DNA from: Marthasterias glacialis
Taxonomy: Eukaryota; Echinodermata; Asteroidea; Forcipulatida; Asteriidae
Assembly (NCBI GenBank): GCA_911728455.2
Contig: OU452234.1
Coordinates: 2,792,501-2,856,500 of the forward strand
DNA length: 64,000 bases
Reading direction: 5' to 3'
The position numbers and the translations under genes are program-made. The notes under the pieces are model-generated. The model did not search any database and was not told the origin of the DNA. It was given only the letters and a program-made list of their open reading frames with translations. This document shows, one piece after another, positions 12,601-27,600 of this stretch; positions within the stretch are counted from its first letter, which is position 1; every line of letters begins with the position of its first letter.

Positions 12601-15600
12601 ATAAAATACTTGAGGAGGTGGCACAAAAAAAAAGGCTGGTGCCGTTTCTAGCAAGACTTATTTAACCATCTTCCTCTTTTCCCCAGAGACGTACCAGCTG
12701 TTCTTAGGATGGTCTTAGGAAGCGCTTCCAACATTTTGACTACAACATATCTTTTCTTCACACTGACTAAAATCTTTTGTTTTTAAAATCCGTCTATTTA
12801 ACTTGACATTTTTCGTTTGTGTGGTTCGTGCATTACAGGTGTAACTTGTTACCAATTAGTATTGAGCGCCGTAGGCGCAAGATGGGGAACTGGGCCTTTA
12901 TCTACTATTGGAAAGTGAAATACGCATGTGCGCCATTTCAGCAAGTGAATGCCTGTGTTGCCCATTGATAGCAATTGTCCTTGTCTACACTGGTCTGCAT
13001 GTATCCAGAGTTGTATCAATAGATTTCACATTTCAGCCAGAGTTCCCCATCTTGCGCCTACGGCGCTCTATAATCTTTGCTTGTTACTGAACTTTTTTAG
13101 AAATGAAGTCAAGAGACAATGAGATGGAAATGATGGCAAGAGTGTAAGAACTCATTGCAAAAATGTTGTTTTTATAACACAACGGATTAAAAATTATGAT
13201 TTATTTTGACAGAGATATGGTTATGAAAACCTTTTATGTTCATTGTAATACAATAGATGGGAAGACCCACACATAAACGACTTAAGACATATAATGTAAA
13301 ATTACAGTAAAAAAACAAAACAAGTGCTCTAATGTTGACAACACATAAGATGCTTTAAAAAAATCAAGTGAACTTACAGGATAAAGTGAATGCATGCCTT
13401 CATAAAACTGCACACGGTGATGTGATAAAAATAAAATGGAAACAAGATAAAGTTCAATCAAGGAGCTATTCTTGCTTCAACTTGAGGTTCCGAATCCTCC
13501 AAAATCCTCTTCAGGAAATTGTCTGACTTTGTAAGATTTGAGACTGCAGGTCACAATGGGAGACTTTTGAGACGTTAGCGGGTGCCCCAGTAAGTGGTCC
13601 ATTTCTATTATGAGAACAATAGAAAAGGACCGCTTACTGGGGCGCCCGCTAACAATTCAACAGTCTCCCACTGCTTATCACTGGAACAGCCTCACCAACA
13701 TAATTCAAGTCCAATAGAGCAGAGTATAATATTGGAGGATATCCATTGGATTTTTTTGCTTTAAATGTGTGGATTTGGAACTATTACTCTAAATTTAACC
13801 ACTCCTAGCAAGAGGCAAGACAAACCAATCTGATCAGAGTCCAAATATTTGGGTGCTGAGTCCCCTTAAACTGGAGTATTTTGATAGATTTGGTACTGTA
13901 CCCTCGAAACAACCACTCTGCGCATAAGGCCAGGCAAACCAAATCAGAGTCTAAACATTTGGGAGTTGTGTCCCCATAGAGCGGGTTATTTTGGAGAATA
14001 TGGGAGGGTCTCTAGCCAAAGATGCTTGGGGGTTAGGGGTTAATGAGGTGGCAGCAGCCTAAGATTATGTTCTTCAATGATTTTGTTTCTTCCAAGAAAC
14101 TAGGATTAGTACACTACAATAACTCTACTCTAGTGATGTTAATTATTAGCCAAATGTACATAGGTATGGATCTCCAGTGAGGAACTTGGCAACCTCTCCC
14201 TTAATGCATTGATTTTCCCTTTCAGAACAAAGTGCATAGACCTGTTGTAAGCTCATAGGTTCTATTTAAGACTCTGCTCATAGCTTTATGTTTTCCCCCT
14301 TTAGTTTTGTATTTATGTTCACCCCCTCCCCCTTTCCCCCCGTGTTTGGTTCCTTTTGTCTGAGATTCCTCCATTTCCCATGAAGGTGGGCGAAACTATG
14401 ACGAGGCGTTGTGTATATATATTTTGGTAACTTCTTTTCAGTTTCAATTCAAAAACATATCACTGTTTTCAAGGATACACTCTGCTAGTTTTGGGGCATC
14501 TCTCAATGTCGCAGAAAATCTTTAGCTCAACAAATAAACAAGGGATAATTAGCCTGAACTGACAATAGCAAAGCTCTCTAACTAAAAACATTTACCAACG
14601 ACTTTAACTTTGAACTGCACAAATGAATGAAACTTTTGTTCAGTTACCCTGGAAGACCTCTTCTACATCAGCCTGGGAAATGCTCCTACAAATTTAGAAA
14701 ACGGTGCCAACTATCGACCTGTTACCTAAATATTGTTATGCTTACACATTTATAGTTCCACACACTTGCAAGACCTTGACACAAGGAATCAAATTACACA
14801 AGATACAAGCCTTGTTAGTTCAACCGTGCAAGTTTCTGCAAACTGTGATTGCTGAAGAGTGAGTGACTTTCATTAAGAACTTAATTGTTGTGAAGGTTTC
14901 AATCCACTGTTAAATCTTACAGTTTTAGGATCAGTCTTAGGCTCAGTTCTAGGTTTCTTCTGGGTTAATATCTTAGCATGCTCACTCCACGAACCACGCT
15001 GCTTGGCGAAACTATGACGAGGCGTTGTGTATATATATTTTGGTAACTTCTTTTCAGTTTCAATTCAAAAACATATCACTGTTTTCAAGGATACACTCTG
15101 CTAGTTTTGGGGCATCTCTCAATGTCGCAGAAAATCTTTAGCTCAACAAATAAACAAGGGATAATTAGCCTGAACTGACAATAGCAAAGCTCTCTAACTA
15201 AAAACATTTACCAACGACTTTAACTTTGAACTGCACAAATGAATGAAACTTTTGTTCAGTTACCCTGGAAGACCTCTTCTACATCAGCCTGGGAAATGCT
15301 CCTACAAATTTAGAAAACGGTGCCAACTATCGACCTGTTACCTAAATATTGTTATGCTTACACATTTATAGTTCCACACACTTGCAAGACCTTGACACAA
15401 GGAATCAAATTACACAAGATACAAGCCTTGTTAGTTCAACCGTGCAAGTTTCTGCAAACTGTGATTGCTGAAGAGTGAGTGACTTTCATTAAGAACTTAA
15501 TTGTTGTGAAGGTTTCAATCCACTGTTAAATCTTACAGTTTTAGGATCAGTCTTAGGCTCAGTTCTAGGTTTCTTCTGGGTTAATATCTTAGCATGCTCA

Positions 15601-18600
15601 CTCCACGAACCACGCTGCTTGAAGAAACGAGAAGATTCAGAGAGGAAAAAACAAAACATGCAGAGATGAAGTTGAAGCTTCGCAAAAAACACAAGACTGA
15701 TCAGTGATCACAAATGTAAGCATCTAGAACTAATGGTACATTATCGCAGGAGCCAGTTTGATTTCGTAAACGGACTGGTTCGTTTAAGGGACTACTAACT
15801 TGATTATAACTTCAACGACCTTTTAGTTAATTTGATGCTTGTTTGGCTATTTAATTGTATGTGTGCCTAATTCATTGGTTTGCAAATGTTTGGTTTACAC
15901 TCTTATTTGTTAATACAATTCAGTATTTGTTGCCAACTTTGAGCTAATAGAGGTAAACTTTCTGCATGTTAAGATGAAGACTATAAATAAATATCTATCT
16001 ATCTATCTACTTGTTGGACAAATCGGAGGTTTTATTTCTTACCTCCTTGTGAAAATAAACTTATGGCAATTTTCGCAGCAATAATTATTGAGGTCTTGGA
16101 TATTCACCAAGAATGAACTGTCCTTCATGGTCACTTAATTTAGTTTCTGTCTATATTTTATTTAATTTTTCAGAACCGTTTATTGCCGACAACCCTGGTA
16201 TGATGATCAATAAAGCATAAATAACATGACACTCTAGGTACGAGAAATGTTTAATACTTAACTAGGGATTAATCTTAATTGTCAGCTCTGTCAATTTGAA
16301 TGATTGATAAGACCCTGTGGAGAGTGCTTATTAATGCTCAGGTATCTGCCGATCAATGATGACAACGACAGGGCCGAATATTAATTAGAAGATACTACTT
16401 CGGAATTTGTTCCGCGGAGCAAAATTTTTCCAAGAACCAGTCATACACAATAAACACTGTATTGTATTTTGACTGGTTAACAACTTTTGTTGAGCAAAGT
16501 TCTCCTGTGCTAAGAAACTGAGTGTGCAAACCTTCAGAGACCATGGGTTTCCATATAATCATCCCACACACCCAGACATGGCTAATGGTGTATTTTTTTA
16601 CCTCAATTTTCCCACAATGTCTGGAAAAACAATCCAGATCAGAAATTTGGTTTTGCTTTCATTAGAAATGTAGACGCTATGTTAACATGGAAAACATTTG
16701 AAATGTCAGTTCAGGACATGACCTTTACTTTGACCTTTTGGGTTGAGTGCAACAAGGTCAAATCTTGAGGCTGATATGGACATTTTGGTACAAGCTGTTT
16801 GCAGCCACACTATCATCTCTAAAGGCTTAAGTAACTCCATGAAATTTGACCCCAAAAAGGCGACAAGCCATAAGGGTTAGATTCAATTAGTTGACTAGAC
16901 CAACCTTACCATGACAAGATATGGTTCCAGTGCAGACAGTCAAACAATAACAACCCACGACTATCAATCAAAATTGCTCCATATTGACAATGAAAGACTG
17001 TTCAATAAATTGTCTTTCATCTTTTACTCTCTTGACCACTCATGCACTATACAGCACTGTTTAAGATCATTGCTGATAAAGAGAAGTTGGCAGTAGTGCA
17101 GCAATGCTTTTGGTGTACTCGTTGTTGAAAAGCTACAAAGCAAAAAAGCAGCTGAAGAGTGTTTTTGTTGTTGTTAATAAATAACTAAGACGGACAGTGA
17201 GCTCGGTCAGCTCCTAAGTCACTTATCAATCACAATAAGAAGTTTTAATAAGACAAGAAAAAGAACACAGGAGCCATGCAGTACAGTTAGTCTAGCTGAC
17301 ACTGATTAAGTCGGAAATAATCTCACTTCAGTTTTCTCATCTTCAGACAAACTTCCCTCGTCTGAGAATAAATCAATCAGACGTCCCTCCTATGATGGTC
17401 AGGCGGCGACAAATAAATTAATGTGCAAAACAGTAACAATGAAGGAGTTAAATGAATGTGTCAACTGTAAAGACTGGGGAGGGGCGTGGCTATTAAAGAA
17501 TGCGCTGATGGGATGTGGGGGAGGGGGTGTAGAGATAGGACAAAACGCTGCCTCTTATTGGCAATCTGTAGATATGTACTTTGTACTTGGAGTTTCAGTT
17601 ACTTGGCAGGTAAAAAGGGTGGATAGAGTATGACTCATTCATCATACTCTAATCAATATCTACTATACATACGGGTAGTGGTATAGTAAATTATTGCCAG
17701 CTATCGGTTGTAGGCTTTGTTCAACTATGACCCATATCATTAACATGCTTGCTGTGTTTACTTGGATAATTCTTGCAGGTACAACCTTTGAAAATCTCTT
17801 TTTTAGAAGGACTCTTTTTAGTCTCTGAGAAGAGCCTTTGACTTGTTCTCACTGTTTAGACTAGCTTGCTCTAGTCATCTTCAGCTTGCTATACATGTAC
17901 ATTGACATTTTGGTGATCGATGTACAATGTGAATATCGACCAAGATTTTCGTAGCAACATGAGTTCTGAAGACATCAGCTGCACGCAGTCTACTGGCCAG
18001 CCATGAAAAAGATTTCACTGCAGGATTGTTTTGGTAACATAACAGATATTTACTATGTTGTGTCATGTTTTAAAATACTTCTTTCTTTTGTAAACCAACC
18101 TAATTACAGTAGGATAAAAAAAAGTACAATAAAAATTGCATATTGGTTAAAAGATTTACATATCTAGTTATTAATCAATTGCAAATCTTACATTGTTCCT
18201 TATCCTCTCCTCCTCAAGCAGCTTGGGAAACAAGAGTGAAAGAAATTCCAAAATCATGAAAAAATTAAAACAACAACAGCCACAGACACAACCCTGTTTA
18301 GAGTCCAAATTCAAAAGAGAGAAAACGCAAACATGAAATAGTTGACGACAACATCCCATAAAGTTTCAAGAGTCTTTAAACTGAACGTATCTCTGAACAA
18401 CTAAATCTTGTTGTGACTCAGAGAAAACTCATATCAAACTCAGATATCACTGAGAAACAAAGCATCCTCTCCAATAAATACAAATATTCTTCATAAACAT
18501 ATCAATAAAATAAATGTATTAAAAGATTCAACAAAAATTTAAGGCAGGAATAAATAAGTTAACAAGTATCGAACATAATATAATTAGTGAATAGCAAACA

Positions 18601-21600
18601 GTTAGTTTTCATTAAATACGTATGAACATCAAAAGGAAAATGCTGTTTTTGGTTATTCAGAAAGAGTTCAATTGAGGTGTAAGCGAAAGTTCAAGAAAAA
18701 AAAACTGAACCCAAGACAAATATCAACATGATAATAACCGATCTGATAGGATTGTGACAAATCAAGAACATAACAACCACTTAAAACACAACTTTACTGT
18801 GGAGCAGCCATCTTTGTAATGTTTCCCATGTTCACAACCAATTACGATACTAATTCTTATCAAACATAATGGGGCCTGACTATATTTTTTTTCAGCATCA
18901 GTGCAAAACCACGGCTCTGGTTTGGGTTCTGTCAGTCATTTTGAAAACGTACACTTTGGGTACAGGACTTCAAACAGGTGGACGTTGCCTAAGCCGGAGC
19001 TAAGCCTAAGCCTTGGTCTCGAAAATGGCCATTGATTTGAATACTAACAAAACAAAATGGCTGCACCATAAAAAGTTTATACGAGAACACATATTGTTAA
19101 CACTGTTAAAGGTAAAACATTCAAAACACGACGCCAAAATACCAGCCAAAGGAACTCTTATGGGAGCAAAGCTTCAAAAAGTGTTAAGAAGAAAACTTGA
19201 ACAAGAATCAGTGAATCCAAAACACACAAAACCCAACAACTCTCCTAGAAACCGTGGAACACACAACACTGTTGATTGATACCTTTCTTGATGCTGGTGT
19301 TTGTATTCGATCCACCTCATGCAAGACAGCCTCAAAATGGCCGTGTTTCATATCAGGACAGAACTGCATGAGGGTGTGGCGGTTGATACGGCGTATCGTC
19401 TTCAACGTCTTGTAGCCATTCTCGGCCAATGAGGGAGCGTAAACAACCAGGTCTGGGTCAATTGACCGCATCCAATCAACGACATCAAATTCCTTATGGA
19501 AGGCCAGTTTAAATAATGTAAGTTTGCAAACTTAGAATGTAGGGCAGTATTTCACTTGTAGTTCAATGAAGAAGTTTTGATGTTATACAGCCCCTGTGTT
19601 GCCCTGTAAGATTTACTCTTTGAACAACCAACAATTTCATCCACCATTCTACCTACTTACTTATTTTTTTGAAACTAAGCAATGAAGTGAATTTTCAGAA
19701 GGAAAAAGAATCCATAAAGGCCATACAATGTTTCATTGTTTCACAAGATATGAGAGAGAATACTACTGTACACAGATTAACATAGACTGGTTCCTGGTCC
19801 CTACATCGTTCTCTTCTGTCTGTATATAGGGACCGGTAGCTACTACCGATATGGTGCTTTTGATAGGCCCTCGATTGCGCGGGCGCAGTAATAATAAATT
19901 TTCTAGTTTTAGAGATAAAGTTGGCTATGCTCGCGACGTGTGCATGTTGTTTTTTGACACTAGCACACATGTGCATCGTAACCCTTCACCCGGACATATA
20001 GTGAACCAACCTTCAACATCAAAATTCAAGCTAACTTTAGAAAAACATCTTAACTAGGGTAATTTCTACCTCCATGGTCTGCACGATGGGAGATTCTGTG
20101 TCCATCACGTTTCGTGTAAGGCCGCATTGCATTATGGGATTACAAAGACATAAATGCTAATTCTAATTAGCATACACCTGGCAGAAATCTGCCAGGTGTA
20201 TGCTAATTTTCACTACTGGTCCCTATATTCAGTCAGAACGAAAACGATGTAGAGACTGGAAACCAGTCTAAGAGTAACATTTTAACAAATAAGCATCAAT
20301 CATAACACAAGGCTGCTGTTTCATATTTTGCCTATGTGGCAAAGAAATATGTGCATGAGCACCAAGATGATTTTTACCTACATGTTTGCATGTATACAAT
20401 AGTAATTTGTTTATGTCCCAGTCTGTTAACTTTTTATTTTAAATGTCACAGCCAGAACAAGTTTACAATACAGGTGACCACACTTCAATGACAAAACCAA
20501 AACTCACATTGGCATTTGTTGAATTGTCCACCGCTTTATCTCGCGTTCCATCAACCTCCTTTCCCCGTCTGACCTCAATCTCCTCCCCTTCCTTGGGTTT
20601 ATGCGTATGCAGCTTCTCCATTGGACTGAGAGCCGCATTTTCCCTGGGGATGACCCTTGGGAGAGGGGAACCAGGCGGGGTCTCCCGCGGCAAACGGAAT
20701 TTATCCAACGCATCCAAATTGGCATGCTTTTCAGGAATGTCTTTGTCCGGGAATATCCTTGCCCGCTCTTGGGAGGTTTTACCCGTGGGCCCCTGGGAGT
20801 ATTCCCAGAGATTTCCCAACGGTTCCTCCTTCTTTCGCACAATTTCATTATCCTGAGGATCAGGGGAGTTTTTTTCAGAGAGCTCTTTCCAGGGAGAGGA
20901 GATGTTGTCATTGGACTGGGGAGAGTCCGAGGCTGATGGTTTCTCCTTTTGGTAGGCATGATGACAAAGTGAAAATAAAATCACATTAAAATGAAAAGAA
21001 AAGCAAAATAGTAGGCGGTAGGAAATACCAGCCAAGATATAACAGACAAGTGATGGAATGATGTTTCTACATTTCAGGAAAACCTTTTTGTCACAATAAT
21101 TAAAATCAATATCTATAAGATTCCGAAGGTTAAAAACAGAACCTTCAACCAAAGAAATAAATTGTTGGGCGAGTCTGCAAACAATGTTGAAATCCATCAC
21201 AACTTGAAGAAGGCTACAGAAACTTAATAAACTCAAAGTGATGAACTACATTTACATGCTTAATGTGTTTGTGTAAACAAATTCTCAACTAGAAAGTAAA
21301 TGTGTACATTTGTGAAGTAAATCTGCACGACGGTTTCAGTTGAGGATGTGATTTCCCGGGGAATTTGCGACATTAAGTGGCAGAAGGCATGTGGACTATT
21401 TTGGATTGCTTATGTCGTTTTGAGCAAGCCCATATTTCTGAGATTATGGCCTTACTCAGCCAATTCTGCAGGCACCAGGCTTCATCAAAAAGTCAGCCAT
21501 TACGTAACTGGCTCAGGCAAAACCCTTAACTTTTGAGTTTGACCCAATTTACAAATGTGAGATTTTTGGTATACATCATGAATCATCAGTTGCTAGCCAA

Positions 21601-24600
21601 TTGGTCCCTGGGTTTTTTAATTTTTGACCTTGTCTCCGCTGTTATGCATTTTTTATGCATTAAGATAAATGCTAAAAAGTTTCAGGTTTTGCCGGGGGGG
21701 GGGGGGTGTCTCAAATGGCCAGCTGAATCTACAGCGTCTGAAACAAAACATGCAGGTGCTCTCTAATATTTACCATTTCATTTAAAGTTTCCTGACATTT
21801 TGCAAATTAAAACAGCTGAAATTTAATGCGCCGAGCTTCAATGTAAACAGGCTTGATTGTACACATTAAGTGCTTTAAAAAGTCTCCAAAAAAAAAATAG
21901 TTTATCAGTAATTATGGAAAAGGGTGTTTTTGCTGATTGATTTAGTGAGATAAGCTCTTGTTCTTGGACCCAGCTAAACCGAAAGGAACCTAGTCTAATT
22001 TCTTTCATTTTGTTTACCTTTGAGATAGGTCTGTTGTATATGTCACCCTGTAATTATAGTAACAAAAATATCATCAAAAAAAACTCATGGTAAATTAATG
22101 ACTGTTAAATAGAAAAGGCAACGAGAGAGATAGAGAGCAAGTCATAAATCACAATGCTATTTGTTTTTCAAACAAACAGTTCTGCCTAAAAAAAAGACAG
22201 ACTTGTACAGAAGAACAAGATCACCTCTACACATAGAGTACGCTTTTGATTAAATTTTGTTGCTGTGTTGTCACTGTTTGCCCCGTGTTACTGCATAATG
22301 CTCAACAAGCACGCATGTAAACTAAACTTTGTGTACCAACAGATAGTTCTGTAAAATTTAATTAACCTGCTACGTGAGTTCTGAATATGTACACAGGGTC
22401 TGGGATCTCTACTCTGCAAGACTTCTTGATGAAGAGTTTTTGAACTTAATTCATGTTGGTCTCATTTGCTATTTTTTGTGTTACATTTGAAGATGAAGTG
22501 GAAAATAAACTGAACAGAAGTGAAAGATGTGCTTGAAGTACCAAACATGGTGATACCCTGATATAAAAATGTGCATACTGAGTGGTCAAGTGTGGAGACA
22601 TATTATCATTCACTGAGGCATTACTCCGACAGGTGTTTGTTAACTAGAGGACATTTTACCAGAGACAAATTTATATACGCCTTGGATTCAACTGTTCAAA
22701 CATGAACAAACAAGAAAGATAACAAAATTGAAAGAATAATCTCAAGATACAAAGATCGTGGAATAAACCAAAAGGTAGATCATCTACAAACATCCTGTGC
22801 TAGATTTCCAAAAACATAACACACTCATTAATTAGAACAAGTTGTCTGCAATAGGAAGGTGCCCGAAACCTGACAGGGTGCCTGACCAAACATCACAGTA
22901 AAGTCAATCAACGAAAATGTCAAACTTTGCACGATGAAAAAACATATCTGGAGTGGTTTGAGAACAGCACAATGGAAATATCTCACAAGAAGTAGGATCA
23001 GAGAGAAATCAATAGTGCAATAACTTGACATTCCAACCAGCTTTCTCTGAAGACAATCAATGCTGACAGATAAAAGCTTTGGATCACTACATCCTTGGGT
23101 CTATTTAGAGCCATCATAACTCTCAAACTTCGCTACCTCAAACCTCTCTAGAGTGCAGTGCAGAGACAAGCACAGTGCAGTTAATATATGAATGCAAAGT
23201 TAAACAGTGCATTAAAGAAAAATACAAGTGCTGTGCAGTGGGATTTCACTAGGTATCGTTTTCTTTATAAGTCTAATTTGAAACTCTGCATGGAATTGTG
23301 ACACAACCGGTTCTTTTCAGAACCACAACTCATGGAGAGATATTTCATATCCACGGTGTTACCACAAGCCTCACATGATTATTTACTTTTGATCCTGTTT
23401 TATATTCTCTCTACTATTGTCTTGAACTGTTACGCAGACTTTGTCTTGAACTGTTACGCAGACTTTGTCTTGAACTGTTACGCAGACTTTGTCTTTGTCT
23501 TTAACTGTTACACAGACTTTGTCTTGAACTGTTATGCAGACTTTGTCTTGAACTGTTACACAGACTCTGTCTTGAACTGTTACGCAGACTTTGTCTTGAA
23601 CTGTTACACAGACTCTGTCTTGAACTGTTACACAGACTCTGTCTTGAACTGTTACACAGACTCTGTCTTGAACTGTTACACAGACTCTGTCTTGAACTGT
23701 TACGCAGACTTTGTCTTGAACTGTTACACAGACTTTGTCTTGAACTGTTACGCAGACTTTGTCTTGAACTGTTACACAGACTCTGTCTTGAACTGTTACA
23801 CAGACTTTGTCTTGAACTGTTACGCAGACTTTGTCTTGAACTGTTACACAGACATTACACATGGATACCCCTTTCTAGTAGTTTAAACACCAAAAAGCAC
23901 AAAACACTAAGTGCCTCCATCATTAGACGATAAAATAAACAACAACGTTTAATGGCTGTTTTTTATGTTGATGTCAGGGGATGACATCAAAGAGTAAGCA
24001 TTCACATCGCTCATAAAAAATGAATTGCTCTGTAATGCCACCGGTGCAAGTCTATAAAATATTTCACAGAGCAAGTTGTACTACCTGAATTAAGAGTACC
24101 TAAATTAAGAGAAAGCTTATGAATTATTTAGACAACTTCTTAATGGTGCTTCATCCATTAGAGTTATCCATGTATTTCTGTTGTAAGTATCATCTGCTAA
24201 CATTTTAAGCAACATTTAGATGGTTGCATTGAATGTGTAACTACACTTCCAAAATGGCTGACAGGATCGCTGCACTATGTATCTGGGAAAGCGTAACAAG
24301 TCATAATTTAGTCTTTGAAGAAACCCAGTGAGAATAGTTCAGCAGAAGGTGCTGTTGTCACCCAAGAGTTTTCTGATCAGGGACCATCCACAGCTGGGCG
24401 AAAATCGTTAGGGTTAAAACCAGGGTTTCAAACATGGGGATCAGTTTGGGTGACAACAACCCAACAGCTACACCCCACTGGGTGTAAGGAATTTAAAGTG
24501 GGGTAACAGCATATACAAACTGGGTGACACCACCCTATGTGAGTTACAGTGCACTGTGCAATGATAAGCCAAACCTACTTTTGCAGGCACTATGGGCCTG

Positions 24601-27600
24601 GCATCCATATCCCTCTGAGTCTTTGCATTTATAAAAAAAAAACATTATTAGAACATGTCATTATGAACTTAAGTTACGGATACTTTTATTTATCACACAA
24701 GGGCGAGTGGAATACGGAAAAATATAGTGCTTCTGCGTCTAATATCAAACGAGGCCAAAGGCCGAGTTTAATATGGGACGCAGACGCGCTATATTTTTCC
24801 GTATTTAACGAGCGCACGTGTGATAACAAATTTATCTTCCAGCTGACTAAAGTGTGATCATCACACGATCAAACAAACCTTACAAAGGAAAGACACGCAA
24901 AGATTTTGTGTCTTGCACGAGCGCATTATGTGTGCTCAAACAGTAATTACACACCATTGGATATAAAATTGCAGCCGTTGTTTATGGCTCTATAAACCAC
25001 GGCTGTCAAGCAATCTGATTGTGAACAAGTTATTTCACTGTAGTGGGCTTTGGTGGAGTCCCATTTTACAATTCTCCTAAACTGTTATCAGTCATTATAC
25101 TCAGTGTATACTGGGCAACACTGTAGTTGACACCAGGCATGTGAGTGAAACTTATCAACCAGGGAACTTTGGTCTTCCAGATTTGAATCTTATTCGACCA
25201 ATCAAAAGCTTGATCAAAAATACAAGTAAGCCATTTGACCAATCATAGCTTGAGCCACCAGAAGTACAACATCACAATCTAAAACTGCCTGAGTGTGGCC
25301 AGGGAACTCACTGGTAAAAGTGCATTACTTTCCAGATCGGCAAAAAAAAAAAAAAAAAAAAAAATGAAATATGCCAAACTTCCTCAAGGAAAACCAAAAA
25401 TCAGTCACTTTTTATATGTTGATAAAGAAAAGGATAAGAAAAAGTTAAAACTGTAAATAAATAGATCTCCAGGTTTAGCTTCAAAATAAAAATGAAATGA
25501 CCAAGTTGTCTGTGAATAATTCAAAATAAGTTTAAAATTTGGTGGAGCAACTCACCCCTGGTGGCCTGCGAGGCGTTCCGTGTACGTCTTTGGATTTTCT
25601 GGGTAAATCCTAAGGAAGTAATAAATGATGGATTCTACAAAGTGTCTACATATGATCAAGTAATGAGCATGCTTTAATACAATTAAATGACTGGTGATTT
25701 TCTAGAATTAAGTTTTGTGCTACGAGCTGATGTGGTTCTGGCAAGCTACTTTAGGTGATGATGCCCTGAAGGGTTGGTCCACTATATCAAAAAACAAAAT
25801 TGTTTTAGCCTACACTGATGTGTGATAAGCACTGTATTGACCTCTTGCATGCACGTCACATGTGGCGACTGTGCCACGCTCACCATTTCGGAAGTCGAAA
25901 GGTATACATGTAAATGCCGCATCGCCTAAAATGCGCACAACACTGTAAAACACACAGAGACATTGACTTCCAAAATAGCGCAACAAAGATTATTGTGATG
26001 ATGACGTCAGGTGAATTGGGTCAATACTCAAATGTTTTCCCCGAGGCCTGTGGATTTGAAGCACTTAGTATACATTGCTTATCACAACATTGATATGTTG
26101 GGTAAAACAAACATAATAGTCTTTATACCTGATTCAATGTTTACAGCCATTTATTGATTAAACAAACTATCATTGGCTACATGGGGTTCAATCTCTGATA
26201 ACCAAATAGTCTTATTTTAATTTTCTACAGTCTTTTCTATTGTCTTGCAATGTTTGTGTGTGTGTGTGGGGGGGGGGGTGCTAGGGTGGAATTAGTTTTT
26301 AACCCCTCATTTTAAAGAGCCTGTATTTCTAACATATCCACATCACATCTATCATAATGATAGTGCAATGTATTCCACACATACAAAGTACAATAATTCA
26401 AAACAAATACGAATGCCAAAATACAAAGCAGACTTCAATGTGTGACATTCTTTTAGTTGATGTCATGCAGTTTGTACATACCTTTTTCTCTTTGTTTTTG
26501 CGCAGGGTGGGAACTGGTGGAGAACTCACTCTTGGTTCATCCTACAGAAAAATAAAGAAACAATGTTTGTAAATAAATAAACAATTTTGATTTTTAAAAA
26601 GAATTTTTGTACCTCTATAAATCTTAAACATCTGATTTGGGACATTGAAAACCCTGCTGATGCTGAAAACACAGTTTAAAAACACAAATGAAAAAAATCA
26701 ATAAAACAAATAAGTAAGTAAATGATAGAAAAAAAAACGAAATAAACAAACACCAATGCTTATAAATAATAAAAACAATGAAATAATCAAGTAGACAACA
26801 TGTAAAATTAAAGGACTTTTATTCCTACCTGTTTTGTACGAAGAGTCGGTATTGGAGGTGAGTAGCGATCATTCTGTTGAAAATAAAAATTGAGAAAAAT
26901 GAGATATGGAGATGATCTTTTACTTGAAAAGAAAAAAAAACTTTTCCGTGCATCTCTTTTGATTCTGAAAGATGTATTTATATATATTTCCAAAAGTTTT
27001 AACATCCTTCAAAGTGTGCACAAAAATTCAATTATGAGGTGAACCGAGACAAAAATTACTAGAGCGGGATTTGAACCTGCAACTTCAGTGCCAGTGCACA
27101 CCCCAAAATTGATTTGGTTTATTACTTGATGAAATAAAAAATCAAAAAATTACAAAGTATATATTCTCCTAGGAGCAGGCATGTGATTGTACGCAAATGA
27201 AAATTGCTAAAAATTTTATAACAGGATCCTATCAGTCTGGTGATGACACCAAGATTACACACGATGTTGCATTTGAGAGGTTTGTGGACTCTCTCCTCTT
27301 CATCTTAAATAGAAATACAAAGGTTTGTTGGTCATAGCAAGGGCCAAGTCCCTCATCTCTCTAACTACCCAAAGTCTCCTGTGTTGGAAAACTGGTCCTA
27401 CTCCTGTAAGTTTGACAGAGTTTTTTCACAATACAATTTCAATCCAGCGTTGACTCGTGTTAAGTGCACAATCCGTGTTAAAACCAACCCTGCTCGGAAG
27501 GTGGGTTGAGGTAATGCGACCTGTGTTGCAAAAATGCTGATTTCAGGTCGGGCAGTGTGAAAACAGAGTGGATTTGAAAGGTGCTGAAATTTTATGAGGT

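Larger units (their letters stand above)
14389..15620. repeat. 616-bp direct tandem duplication
   Basis: Copies 14389-15004 and 15005-15620 look identical base for base, both starting GGCGAAACTATGACGAGG and ending CCACGCTGCTT. Each carries exon 46. No divergence means a very recent event, or an assembly artefact. Confidence 0.93.

Noticed and set aside
16900..16925. Candidate exon with donor CATG|GTAAGG near 16.9 kb
   Set aside because: No convincing acceptor within reach on the minus strand.
20443..20989. Plus-strand open frames of 110-137 codons
   Set aside because: They are antisense shadows of the large CSPP1 exon 42.
23332..23886. Long open frames on both strands with eight-residue repeats (plus VLNCYADF, minus VCVTVQDK)
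   Set aside because: They are the by-product of a 24-bp minisatellite, whose unit length is a multiple of three; no splice, signal or homology support.
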